DNA of 64,000 bases from Defluviitaleaceae bacterium (GTDB lineage Bacteria; Bacillota; Clostridia; Lachnospirales; WQUN01). Position numbers and translations under genes: made by a program. Position 1 is the first letter of the stretch. Each line of letters starts with the position of its first letter. The notes under the pieces were generated by a model that ran no database searches, was not told the DNA's origin, and saw only the letters and a program-made list of their open reading frames with translations. The stretch is from positions 23,924 through 87,923 of the forward strand of contig WRLD01000008.1 of NCBI GenBank assembly GCA_009777845.1, written 5' to 3'. Below, piece by piece: positions 54,432 to 62,521 of this stretch.

Positions 54432-55276
54432 TAGCAATAATTGACAAACTAGTCGAATTTTTCCAATACGAATTTGTACAATACGCCATGCTCGTGGGCG
54501 TGCTTATTTCGCTCTCGTCTGCGCTTTTGGGGGTCACGCTCGTGCTAAAGCGGTTCTCGTTTATCGGGGACGGGCTTTCCCATGTCGCGTTCGGCACTAT
54601 GGCGATTGCGGGCGCGTTGGGTCTAGTCGCAAATTTAATTCTCGTCCTGCCTGTCACCATTGTATGCTCCATTTTTCTTATGAAAACAGGGCAGAACGCA
54701 AAAATAAAGGGCGATGCCGCCCTCGCTATGCTTTCCGTGGGTTCGCTGGGCATAGGCTATCTTGTAATGAACATGTTTTCCAAATCGTCAAACCTTTCGG
54801 GCGATGTATGCGCCACGCTGTTTGGCTCGCGGTCGATATTAACGCTTTCCCATTCGGATATATGGCTTTGCATTATTTTGTCGGTGCTAGTGGCTTCCAT
54901 GTTTATATTATTTTACCACAAAATCTTTAGCGTCACCTTTGACGAGGATTTTACCACGGCGATAGGCGTAAGGGCAAAAACGTATAATCTCATTTTTGCC
55001 ATTGTTATTGCCATTGTCATTGTTTTGGCAATGCGGCTTGTGGGCGCGCTGTTGGTTTCCGCGTTGGTGATTTTCCCTGCGTTGTCGGCTATGCGTGTGT
55101 TTAAGAGCTTTTTTAGCGTTACCGTTTGCTCCGTAATGCTCGCCGTGGTTTGTACCTCGCTTGGCATTTTGGCTTCCATTGTTGCGGAAACGCCCGTAGG
55201 CGCAACGATTGTGGCTGTTGATGTGGCGTGTTTTGTTGTGTTTAGCCTAACGGGCTTTGTGTTAAGGAGAGGTTAA
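54428..55276 (+). CDS. znuB: Zinc ABC transporter permease
   Basis: A polytopic ABC-3 family permease of about 282 residues from the ATG at 54428 that overlaps the znuC stop; a GTG six bases upstream is an alternative start. Eight or so hydrophobic segments. LVLKRFSFIGDGLSHVAFG is the family's first conserved loop, and RLVGALLVSALVIFPALSAMRV the ATPase-contact region. Zinc specificity is inferred from the His-rich ZnuA; manganese is possible. Confidence 0.9.
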   Translation: MIAIIDKLVEFFQYEFVQYAMLVGVLISLSSALLGVTLVLKRFSFIGDGLSHVAFGTMAIAGALGLVANLILVLPVTIVCSIFLMKTGQNAKIKGDAALAMLSVGSLGIGYLVMNMFSKSSNLSGDVCATLFGSRSILTLSHSDIWLCIILSVLVASMFILFYHKIFSVTFDEDFTTAIGVRAKTYNLIFAIVIAIVIVLAMRLVGALLVSALVIFPALSAMRVFKSFFSVTVCSVMLAVVCTSLGILASIVAETPVGATIVAVDVACFVVFSLTGFVLRRG

Positions 55277-55277
55277 T

Positions 55278-55739
55278 ATGAAGAAAAATCTATTGCTTGC
55301 CGTGTTTGTGCTTATTTCGCTTATGCTCACCGCCTGTGAGAAAAACACCGCCATGCCAACCACGCCCGCCCCGCCAATAATGCCTGTCGGCACGCCGTCC
55401 GCACAATCCGAGGCCGATATAGACCTGCCAAGACTAGGCACAACCATGATGGTTGCTATGATTGAAAACATCTACGCCGCGCCCGAGAGCTACATGGGAC
55501 AAACAATAAAAATGGGCGGAAACTACTATTCCACCTACTTTGAGGGCATGGACGTATATTTCCATTATGTACTGTTTACTGACGAAGGCTCGTGCTGTTC
55601 CTACGGCTTTATATTTGAATACGACGGCGAATACCCCGAGGAAGAAGCGGAAATAGAAGTAATCGGCGTGCTTAGCCGAGGTCAAGCCCCCGACACTGGT
55701 GAGGAATACTATTATTTAGCGGTTGACGAGCTGCGGTAA
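55278..55739 (+). CDS. Putative lipoprotein of the zinc operon
   Basis: A 153-residue protein with signal peptide and lipobox LMLTAC (Cys near 20), a Pro/Thr-rich linker, and a globular part with MVAMIENIYAAPESYMGQTIKMGGNYY and DEGSCCSYGFIFEYDGEYP. The ending GVLSRGQAPDTGEEYYYLAVDEL resembles OB-fold-like extracytoplasmic proteins encoded beside zinc importers in Clostridia. Its start is 1-2 bases after the znuB stop. Its last 28 bases overlap the convergent gshA gene. Confidence 0.7.
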   Translation: MKKNLLLAVFVLISLMLTACEKNTAMPTTPAPPIMPVGTPSAQSEADIDLPRLGTTMMVAMIENIYAAPESYMGQTIKMGGNYYSTYFEGMDVYFHYVLFTDEGSCCSYGFIFEYDGEYPEEEAEIEVIGVLSRGQAPDTGEEYYYLAVDELR

Positions 55740-56947
55740 CTGTCCAACTCCGCACGCCACTGTGCCGCAGGCTTGCCGTACACTGCGGCGTTTTCGCCGT
55801 GCTTAATCAGAGCCGCCTTTGCTTCCAGTATATGGTGGCTTTTTATTTTAATTAAATCGCGGTAAAACTTATCCAACACCGCATTATCATAAAAAATACG
55901 TTGTATAAGCGCGGCGAAGTCAAGCGTTTTTTCTATGGGCATACTGTCTGCTACGCGTATTTCCATGCGGTTTTTTAGGCGAACATCTGGGAACGCCATG
56001 GTTGTGACATGCTCTATGTCCTCGTCTGTAAGCAGCCGCCCTGCGAAAATTTCACAAACTGGCTTGTCACTTGTGGAGCGTTGCTCCATTTCTCCGACTG
56101 GAGTATTGTGGGAATGTCGTCCCGAAGCCTTGACAGCTTCATAGATAAATATCGGCGGCAAGCCCATAATATATTTCGCATAATCCGCAAAGCCGAAGTT
56201 TTCGCTATTTAGCGCGTTTTTTACCATTGCGCGTGCAGGGTCTACGTTGTTCCATATGTGCGTGCGTTCCATTTTGCCCGTAGTGTCGCACATGAACGCA
56301 AACAAGGGCGACAGAATATTTGCCACCCGAAACTTTTTTATAAAGTCCGCTTCGCTCTCGAAGTCGATATTTACCTGTGCCGCCGCCGTGCCGCGCATCA
56401 TGTTTATTCCGCAAGTGCCAGTGGTTTTAAAGTATTCGTCCATAAGCTCATAGCGTTTTTTGGGAATAAGCGGAAGAAAACCCTCTGTGCTTACGGGCGG
56501 TACACCTGCACAAAAAAGCTCGCAGCTCATGTCCAACAAAATAGGTGAAATTACCTCTATAAAGGAAGCGTAAATTTTGCCGATTTCGTCAATGCTTGCT
56601 AACGGCTTAATGCTTATTTCCAGTTGTGCCGCAGGCTCTAGGGTTATTTCATAATCGGGGCAAGAGATACCAATCATAGGGACATAGCCCCTTTCCTCCG
56701 ACTGGACAGTGGTGGGAATATCGTCCCGAAGCCTTGACGGCGTAGAATATATTGCTTCACCAATCAAAGGCTGTAACCGTTGCAAAATTATTTCCACGCC
56801 ATTCTCATACGGCACAGCTCTTTGTGTTCCGCGTTCCACTACAAAATGCTCTAGCTCAACGCCCAACAGCTGCTCCTTTTTGCACCCCGAGTTGAAATAA
56901 TTTACAAGCAATTCGACATTTTTGTCATATATCATGCCGTGGTTCAT
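55712..56947 (-). CDS. gshA: Glutamate-cysteine ligase (plant/GCS2-type) with two repeat insertions
   Basis: 411 residues from the ATG at 56947, which overlaps the galE stop as TAATG. It makes gamma-glutamylcysteine for glutathione-like thiols. Family signatures are ITLEPAAQLEISI, the RGTAAAQVNIDFESEADFIKKFRVAN core, FPDVRLKNRMEIRVADSMP and the HIW motif. Two stretches fall where the family has short loops: TPSRLRDDIPTTVQSEER (about residues 66-83) and EAVKASGRHSHNTPVGEM (about 265-285). They are encoded by the same 46-bp sequence read in two different frames. The core motifs are intact, so the enzyme may tolerate the loops. Confidence 0.88.
   Translation of the reverse strand: MNHGMIYDKNVELLVNYFNSGCKKEQLLGVELEHFVVERGTQRAVPYENGVEIILQRLQPLIGEAIYSTPSRLRDDIPTTVQSEERGYVPMIGISCPDYEITLEPAAQLEISIKPLASIDEIGKIYASFIEVISPILLDMSCELFCAGVPPVSTEGFLPLIPKKRYELMDEYFKTTGTCGINMMRGTAAAQVNIDFESEADFIKKFRVANILSPLFAFMCDTTGKMERTHIWNNVDPARAMVKNALNSENFGFADYAKYIMGLPPIFIYEAVKASGRHSHNTPVGEMEQRSTSDKPVCEIFAGRLLTDEDIEHVTTMAFPDVRLKNRMEIRVADSMPIEKTLDFAALIQRIFYDNAVLDKFYRDLIKIKSHHILEAKAALIKHGENAAVYGKPAAQWRAELDSYRSSSTAK
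56092..56137. repeat. 46-bp coding repeat in gshA, copy 1
   Basis: Begins CTCCGACTGGAGTATTG and ends CCTTGACAGC on the plus strand. 40 of 46 bases match the copy at 56696, but the reading frame differs by one. Confidence 0.85.
56696..56741. repeat. 46-bp coding repeat in gshA, copy 2
   Basis: Begins CTCCGACTGGACAGTGG and ends CCTTGACGGC. Same orientation as copy 1, 604 bases away, therefore in another frame. Confidence 0.85.
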
Positions 56948-57948
56948 TATACGTCCGCCTGTACTGCCCTTTGAAAACGCCAGGTATCCCTGCACATGTC
57001 CTCTAGGGTTTTTTCTGCCTTAAAGCCTAGCATTTTTTCGGCTTTTTCGGGGTTTGCGTAGCTTACGGCGTTGTCGCCTGCGCGGCGCGGCGCGAAGGAA
57101 TACGGCAATTTCAAGTCGTTGGCGCGTTCAAACGCCTGTAGCATTTCCACCACGGAAATTCCCCTACCCGACCCTAGATTAAAGGCTTCACAGCCAGTAT
57201 TTTTCAGCGCGTAGTCCACCGCCTTGACATGCCCCTTAGCTAGGTCAACAACGTGGATATAGTCCCTTACGCCTGTTCCGTCTGGGGTGTCGTAGTCGTT
57301 GCCGAAAACGCGCACCTCCTTATGAAGCCCGCGGGCGGTTTGCGCGATAAACGGCATGAGGTTGTTGGGTACGCCGCTTGGGTTTTCGCCGATTATGCCG
57401 CTTTCATGCGCGCCTACTGGGTTAAAATACCGCAGAAGCGCCACAGCCCAGCCCTCCTGGCAGGTGTCACGCAGAATTTGCTCGCACATGAATTTTGTCC
57501 AGCCGTAGGGGTTTGTTGCGCCTAGCTCCGCGCTTTCGGTCAGCGGCATGGGGCTGTCGGCTCTGTAAACCGTGGCGGACGAGGAAAAAATCAGCCGCTT
57601 GACATCGTATTTTTTCATTAGCTTACATAAATTTAGCGTTGTATTGATATTGTTATTGTAGTATTCCACGGGCTTTGCGACCGATTCGCCCACGGCTTTA
57701 AGCCCTGCAAAATGTATTATGCAGGAAATTTCAAACTCGGCGAAAATTTTTTCCAGCTCCGCCTCGTCAAGCAAATCCACCTCGTAAAAGGGGAAATCCG
57801 CCGCGGTAATTTTCCGCACGCCCTCGATTGCTTTCGGCGTACTGTTCAAAAAATTGTCCGCGGCAACAATTTCATAGCCCGCGTTAATCAGCTCCACGCA
57901 GGTGTGGCTTCCTATATATCCTGCGCCGCCTGTTACCAAAATTTTCAT
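56947..57948 (-). CDS. galE: UDP-glucose 4-epimerase
   Basis: An extended short-chain dehydrogenase of 333 residues interconverting UDP-glucose and UDP-galactose. NAD-binding TGGAGYIG at 7-14, SSSATVY with the catalytic serine region, the YxxxK pair in NPYGWTKFM, and RYFNPVGAHESG, PNNLMPF and GTGVRDYIHV are all as in GalE. It overlaps the upstream cohesin-SLH gene (ATGA) and the downstream gshA (TAATG), so all three are translated as one unit. Confidence 0.94.
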   Translation of the reverse strand: MKILVTGGAGYIGSHTCVELINAGYEIVAADNFLNSTPKAIEGVRKITAADFPFYEVDLLDEAELEKIFAEFEISCIIHFAGLKAVGESVAKPVEYYNNNINTTLNLCKLMKKYDVKRLIFSSSATVYRADSPMPLTESAELGATNPYGWTKFMCEQILRDTCQEGWAVALLRYFNPVGAHESGIIGENPSGVPNNLMPFIAQTARGLHKEVRVFGNDYDTPDGTGVRDYIHVVDLAKGHVKAVDYALKNTGCEAFNLGSGRGISVVEMLQAFERANDLKLPYSFAPRRAGDNAVSYANPEKAEKMLGFKAEKTLEDMCRDTWRFQRAVQADV

Positions 57949-59585
57949 AATCCTAGAATCGCCCTTACTAAATTGGTATAAATCTGCGCTACCTCCGCGC
58001 GGGTGGCAATGCCTGTGGGGTTGTATTTATTGTGTCCGACACCGCTTATAATGGCGTGTCGGCGCATGTTTAGAATCGCATCGCTTGCCCAGTCGCTTGC
58101 CTCGTGAATATCGTCAAACTGCTCCGCCGCAATGGTAGTAATTGGAAACTCACGCACGGCGAGATAATTATTGAAAATAACTGCCATTTCCTCGCGTGTT
58201 ATGCTCTCATTTGGGTTAAATTGGCTCGGGTCGGGCAACATACCCTGGGCTATGATGCTTTCCGCAAACGCCCACGCGATTGACGGCCCGTACCATGTGT
58301 CGATTTCCACATCTGCGAACGGCGAAACGGCGTAATCGTCAGCGTTTATGCCCTCTAGGCGCGCAAGCACCGACACAAACATTGCCCTAGTCATATTGGT
58401 TTGCGGCGCAAATAAATTGTTGCCCACGCCCGAGAAAAGATTTCTCGCCGCCGCAAAATTCACCGCATTGTAAAACCATTGCCCCTCGGAAACATCAGTA
58501 AAATTGACACTATTTGTACCAACCGCGTAAAACTCGCCCTTTAAGCCTATAAGCCGTACGGCGTTTGCTTCCTCGTCAAAAAGGCTCGGTATAATTAGCT
58601 CTTTCACGCCGTCCGCGCCTAGCCTATGCGCGACAATGCTTACAGGCACTTGCATAGTTCTCATAAAGGGAACGATCATAAGCTCGCGCGTGGCAGGCTG
58701 TCCTTCGTCACGGTTTACGGTGAATACTACACTATCTGTTTCAATAAGCTCCTGCAAAATCTCTGCCATTTCCTCGGGAATATCGGAAACGTCCTCGATA
58801 ATTTCGGGGCTGGCTATTTCCCATGGGGGAGTTTGCCTTGGTATTGTTACAATCGGGGAAGCTGGGGGCGGTGATGGTGGGGGCGAAGCGGTGGGCTGTG
58901 TCGGAGGCGGTGAGGCAGGAGGAGGCGACGGTGAAGCCGCAGGTGAGGTCGTGGGGGAAGCCGCAGGTGACGGCGACGGCTCGGGCGATGGCGACGGCTC
59001 TGGCACATACGGCGGTTCTTCTGGTGCAATTACATTAACCGAGCCTGGTGTTACAGTTAAATTCATTCGCCTACCCATAACGCCAGTTGCCGCCGAGCTT
59101 GGAGCAGCTGAAACATAAGCACTGCCGCCCCACGCATTTTCCAGGACGGTAAACTCAACATTTAGCGCAAGCCCTGTGTTTCTGTCGGCTCGCGTAGCGT
59201 ACCACGGAAGTGTAACTGGGTTTGCATGAAATGTAGATACATCGGGAGCCATGAAAGAAAGCCCCTCTAGTGCAGAGCCTCGCGTAAACGAGTCTATTCT
59301 GCGTATAGCCAGCCTTGTGCTGTCATACTGAAGCATAATAGTAAGGGTTTCCGTACCTGGGTTTTCGGGAATAGTTATGGGAACAATGACACGCTCGCCG
59401 CGCCCTGCGGAAGCCGTGCCGATTATTACGTTCAGCGACTCTCTGGGCAGCGTAGGCGAGGCTGTACCAGTAGGCGAGGCTTCCGCGCCGCCTGTGTCGT
59501 TTGGAATTTCACTGCCTGCCGTGTAGAAAACAAACATAGAGCCTAATAAGAGTACACACATTAGAAAAGCTGTAAATTTTTTCAT
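57945..59585 (-). CDS. Cohesin-SLH surface anchoring protein (mini-scaffoldin)
   Basis: A secreted protein of 546 residues. Signal peptide (about 1-24). A cohesin-like domain (about 48-190) opens VIIGTASAGRGERVIVPITI and ends GSVNV; the pattern of GxxxxPITI, LQYDSTRLAI and LNVEFTVLE strands fits cohesins. Next is a Pro/Ser/Thr linker (about 195-260) and an unassigned beta segment (270-360). Three SLH repeats follow (about 365-546; FTDVSEGQWFYNAVNFAAARNLFSG, FADVEIDTWYGPSIAWAFAESII, FDDIHEASDWASDAI) for binding to wall polysaccharide. This is the layout of single-cohesin anchors such as OlpA of Clostridium thermocellum. It could display the dockerin-bearing RCC1 proteins. Confidence 0.82.
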   Translation of the reverse strand: MKKFTAFLMCVLLLGSMFVFYTAGSEIPNDTGGAEASPTGTASPTLPRESLNVIIGTASAGRGERVIVPITIPENPGTETLTIMLQYDSTRLAIRRIDSFTRGSALEGLSFMAPDVSTFHANPVTLPWYATRADRNTGLALNVEFTVLENAWGGSAYVSAAPSSAATGVMGRRMNLTVTPGSVNVIAPEEPPYVPEPSPSPEPSPSPAASPTTSPAASPSPPPASPPPTQPTASPPPSPPPASPIVTIPRQTPPWEIASPEIIEDVSDIPEEMAEILQELIETDSVVFTVNRDEGQPATRELMIVPFMRTMQVPVSIVAHRLGADGVKELIIPSLFDEEANAVRLIGLKGEFYAVGTNSVNFTDVSEGQWFYNAVNFAAARNLFSGVGNNLFAPQTNMTRAMFVSVLARLEGINADDYAVSPFADVEIDTWYGPSIAWAFAESIIAQGMLPDPSQFNPNESITREEMAVIFNNYLAVREFPITTIAAEQFDDIHEASDWASDAILNMRRHAIISGVGHNKYNPTGIATRAEVAQIYTNLVRAILGL

Positions 59586-59692
59586 TTATAAACACCTCTC
59601 TTGGGGATTTTATATATTGTTTCTTAAATGTTCGGTTATTATTTCTTACGCAAGGCTTCCCCCCTCCCACAACTATTACTTTTATGATAGGC

Positions 59693-59896
59693 TCATTGGC
59701 AGGTCTTTTTCCGCTCTTTAATACTTGCAACTATATCATCTAGCTTAACGCCCTTTAGCAGCTCGTCACGCTCCTCGGTGTAGCTTCCGCTACCATTGTC
59801 AAACTGACGTATGAATTGTGCCATTCCCGAATGTCCTAATTCCCTTGTTAATGCGTTAATGCCCCGCTCCCTAATTTCCGCTAAACTGCTAGTCAT
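59693..59896 (-). CDS. Small partner of the second PIN-domain module
   Basis: Sixty-seven residues: AEIRERGINALTRELGHSGMAQFIRQFDNGSGSYTEERDELLKG. This RxxGxxAL...F.QF..GSGDYT pattern occurs in small proteins encoded beside PIN-domain genes in many bacteria. Its start lies inside the end of the PIN gene. The role is probably antitoxin, inferred from context. Confidence 0.68.
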   Translation of the reverse strand: MTSSLAEIRERGINALTRELGHSGMAQFIRQFDNGSGSYTEERDELLKGVKLDDIVASIKERKKTCQ

Positions 59897-60335
59897 TTAA
59901 CAACACCTCCGTCAACCAAGCTACAGGGTTTACAGCTCTGATTTTCGTGTTTGATTTTAATGCACGATTTATGAATTTTTTGTCGGTTGTTAGTAGAATT
60001 GATGCCTCACCATATTCCGCACTTGCTAAATGAAGCGCGTCAAAATCCTCTATACCAAATGTATTTATAAGCTCTGCGGCGCGACTGATAATTTCATTGT
60101 TAAGCTCTATATTTATTGTTGCTGACGAATACAGAGCAGAAACCATCTTTTTCTTGAATGGGTTTAAAATTCTGTTTATTTCATCTTCCAGTACATCACT
60201 CTGAAAAATATCCCATATCCCAACCTCACAGCTACCAACAATTGACAAAACAGCTTCCCGCTCTAGCCGTATTTTTGCTTGCGAAAGGTCGTCAAATGGG
60301 CGATTGAAGCAACAGCTATCCATGTAAATTTTCAT
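59889..60335 (-). CDS. PIN-domain protein (VapC-like), second module
   Basis: A 148-residue PIN domain from the ATG at 60335, chosen by alignment with the paralogue at 38805-39254. The upstream in-frame extension lacks homology, although a GTG behind GGAGGTGG is a possible start. Acidic sites are in IYMDSCCFNRPFDD, GIEDFDALHLASAE and ILLTTDKKFI. It is a likely Mg2+-dependent ribonuclease toxin. As in the other module, the nuclease gene precedes its partner. Confidence 0.8.
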   Translation of the reverse strand: MKIYMDSCCFNRPFDDLSQAKIRLEREAVLSIVGSCEVGIWDIFQSDVLEDEINRILNPFKKKMVSALYSSATINIELNNEIISRAAELINTFGIEDFDALHLASAEYGEASILLTTDKKFINRALKSNTKIRAVNPVAWLTEVLLND

Positions 60336-60452
60336 TTTGTTAGCTAAGCTAAACACCACATTCAACCACCTCCACCAACATTGTAACACTGCGTAGCCCA
60401 TTTGTCACGTACCAACGGAATTAACATTACGACAAACGCACGCAGGTTCTTT

Positions 60453-60564
60453 GTAGGGGACGGATTTATCCGTCCCGAGATTACCTCGCTCTGCTTTAAT
60501 GGACGTTGCCCGCCCCCGAATTGACGAACGTGCGTACCTCGGGACGGATAAATCCGTCCCCTAC
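60453..60564. repeat. Family A repeat
   Basis: Complete copy upstream of the PIN module. Confidence 0.9.
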
Positions 60565-60609
60565 AAGTACCCCAAGACAAACGCACGAAGCCAAAATGTG
60601 TAAATCAAA

Positions 60610-60707
60610 CACGGATTTAGCGGATTTCCACGGATTTTCGCGGATTCGTTCGTGCAAAAATCCGCGTAAATCTGCGTTAATCCGCTAAATCCGCGTATAA
60701 TCACATC
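60610..60707. repeat. Family B repeat
   Basis: Follows the family A copy through the CACGAAGCCAAAATGTG linker. Short form with a GATTCGTTCGTGC centre. Confidence 0.82.
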
Positions 60708-60772
60708 TTGAAACCGAAGAATCTATACGCTTCTGCCATTCGTGAGTTTGGCGTAAATTTTCAAGATTTTTC

Positions 60773-60802
60773 TTGACATAATTCGATGTCACAACATACA
60801 AT
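60773..60802 (+). promoter_or_regulatory. Promoter of a candidate small RNA
   Basis: TTGACA, 18 bases, TACAAT, in a long gene-free stretch. Confidence 0.6.
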
Positions 60803-60808
60803 GATACT

Positions 60809-60961
60809 GTAGCATAGGTCTTAAATTTAGCTTATGCAGATGGTCAAGCACCTTTCACAATGTAGGGCAAAAAACATTGTTTATGCAAGCACCTTTCACA
60901 ATGTAGGGCAAAAAACATTGTAGCAATAATAGCCTAATATTTATTAGGCTATTGCTTTTTT
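60809..60961 (+). ncRNA. Candidate small RNA with duplicated hairpin
   Basis: Between the promoter and the terminator at 60928-60961 is a 36-bp sequence repeated at 60845-60880 and 60886-60921 (period 41). Each copy contains ACAATGT...ACATTGT, a 7-bp stem. No start codon with a ribosome site opens a meaningful frame. Transcript ends are predicted, and no known RNA family was recognised. Confidence 0.5.
60928..60961 (+). terminator. Rho-independent terminator of the candidate small RNA
   Basis: AATAGCCTAA / TTAGGCTATT with a TATTTA loop, then GCTTTTTT. Confidence 0.85.
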
Positions 60962-60995
60962 AGGAGGTTGTTAGACATATGTAAACTCCCTGTAC

Positions 60996-61024
60996 TTGAC
61001 ACGTAAAAACATGCAATATAAAAT
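60996..61024 (+). promoter_or_regulatory. Promoter for tRNA-Leu and downstream genes
   Basis: TTGACA, 17 bases, TAAAAT; about 110 bases before the tRNA. Confidence 0.5.
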
Positions 61025-61133
61025 TGTAACATACCATATTCTCAGCTTCCCAAAACTTCCCAAAAGAAAGCTCACCAAACACTCACCAAATACTCACCAA
61101 CCACTCATCAAAACTTGCCACTCATCAAACCTT

Positions 61134-61216
61134 GCGGCTGTGGCGGAACGGCAGACGCGATGGCTTCAGGTGCCATTGCTCGAAAGGGCGTGGGGGTTCA
61201 AATCCCTTCAGCCGCA
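61134..61216 (+). tRNA. tRNA-Leu (CAG)
   Basis: An 83-nt class II tRNA. The acceptor GCGGCTG pairs with CAGCCGC and the discriminator is A. The anticodon stem ATGGC/GCCAT encloses TTCAGGT, giving anticodon CAG, which reads CTG. There is a long variable arm (TGCTCGAAAGGGCGT) and a T-arm with GTTCAAAT. CCA is not encoded. Confidence 0.93.
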
Positions 61217-61252
61217 ATCTTTGTAGGTTTCCTAATGAAAGAGGTAATCGCC

Positions 61253-62512
61253 ATGAATCTACTAATCGTACCTAAACCATTATTTACAAGCTCCATGCAG
61301 GTAAGAGGTTATTATTTGGCGGTGCAATGGGGCAACGCCTTGTTGGAGTCTGCCAAGCCAAACCCGCTTGACAGGGCTATGCAGTCGCCCTTTGTAGATT
61401 TTATGAACGAGGTCGGGCTTACCGCGCTTACACAAAATAATCTGCTGTTTATTCCGTTTACGCAGATTCAGCTTTTTACGGCGATTGACCTGATTGTGGC
61501 GGAAAGCATCGAAAAAGACAAGGTCGTCTTTTTGCTCGACACAAATATCGAGTACAGCGACATTGTGCTGGAGCGGTGCGAATACTTTAAAAAAGCGGGC
61601 TTCAAAATGGCGGCGTATTTTAGGGGAAAGGTAAACGAGCTGTTGCCAGTGCGGGAATTTTTGGACTTTATTTTCATTAAAATGCAAAACGCCGACATGA
61701 TAGAGCAATCTAAAATACTTAAAGCGGAATTTACAAAGCCCGTAATTGTGGCGTTGGACGTGGAATCGAAGCCTATTTTCGACAAAATGGTTCTGCATAG
61801 CGCGTGCAAGGTAGACCTGTTTGACGGCGCGTTTTACAAGGTTCACGCTACCGCCAACTCCAAGCAAAACTCGCTTTCGCCGCTTAAAACAAACTATATT
61901 CAGCTGCTAAATATTGTAAACCAAGAGGATTTTGATTTCCATACGTTTACGCGAACAATACGGCAGGACACCGCACTTGCGATTCAATTTATGCGGCTTG
62001 TAAATAATTCCAGCAATGTCCGCTCCGAAATAAAAAACCTAAACCAAGCGGCGGCAATGCTCGGGCAACGCGAAATTAAAAAATGGGTTTCCGCCGCGGT
62101 AAACAGCGCGCTTTGTGTGGACAGCCCTACGGAAATAATGCGCCTGTCGCTGATTCGCGCCAAGTTTTGCGAAAACATGGCGGGGCCGTACGAAATGGGG
62201 CTTATGCAGGAGAATTTGTTCCTTACTGGGCTGTTTTCGGTGCTGGACGTTGTGCTTGATTTGCCTATCGAGGATGCGTTCAAAATGGTTTACGTGCCGC
62301 CCGTGGTTCATGCCGCTTTGGTGGACAAAAAGGGCGATTTCCACGACGTACTGGAATTTGTCAAGCAATACGAAATGGGTCACTGGAACGAAATTTCTCG
62401 TATTGCGTTAATGAGAAATATTTCCATAGAGCAAATTCACACGGCGTACAAGGACGCGCTTATTTGGTACAGCGAAATGATTAACTTCTCGGTAGACCAT
62501 GATGTGTTTTAG
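61253..62512 (+). CDS. HDOD-domain protein with degenerate EAL-like N-terminus
   Basis: 419 residues from the ATG at 61253; the longer frame upstream runs through the tRNA and is not used. GAAAGAGG precedes the start. The layout is that of YuxH-type proteins. The N-terminal EAL-like barrel lacks the EAL, DD and other catalytic residues (the start reads MQVRGYYLAVQWGNAL instead of the usual VYGYELLFR). The C-terminal HDOD domain (about 215-400) has TNYIQLLNIVNQEDFDFHTFTRTIRQDTALAIQFMRLVNNS and REIKKWVSAAV. It is probably a signalling or regulatory protein, not an active c-di-GMP phosphodiesterase. Confidence 0.82.
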   Translation: MNLLIVPKPLFTSSMQVRGYYLAVQWGNALLESAKPNPLDRAMQSPFVDFMNEVGLTALTQNNLLFIPFTQIQLFTAIDLIVAESIEKDKVVFLLDTNIEYSDIVLERCEYFKKAGFKMAAYFRGKVNELLPVREFLDFIFIKMQNADMIEQSKILKAEFTKPVIVALDVESKPIFDKMVLHSACKVDLFDGAFYKVHATANSKQNSLSPLKTNYIQLLNIVNQEDFDFHTFTRTIRQDTALAIQFMRLVNNSSNVRSEIKNLNQAAAMLGQREIKKWVSAAVNSALCVDSPTEIMRLSLIRAKFCENMAGPYEMGLMQENLFLTGLFSVLDVVLDLPIEDAFKMVYVPPVVHAALVDKKGDFHDVLEFVKQYEMGHWNEISRIALMRNISIEQIHTAYKDALIWYSEMINFSVDHDVF

Positions 62513-62521
62513 GATTGCCAA

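Noticed and set aside
60962..60984. Start-stop mini-frame (AGGAGG ... ATGTAA) after the small-RNA terminator
   Set aside because: Although a ribosome site precedes it, it lies behind a strong terminator and encodes no peptide; probably chance.
61115..61252. N-terminal extension of the HDOD protein
   Set aside because: It would run through the tRNA-Leu gene; the ATG at 61253 has a ribosome site.
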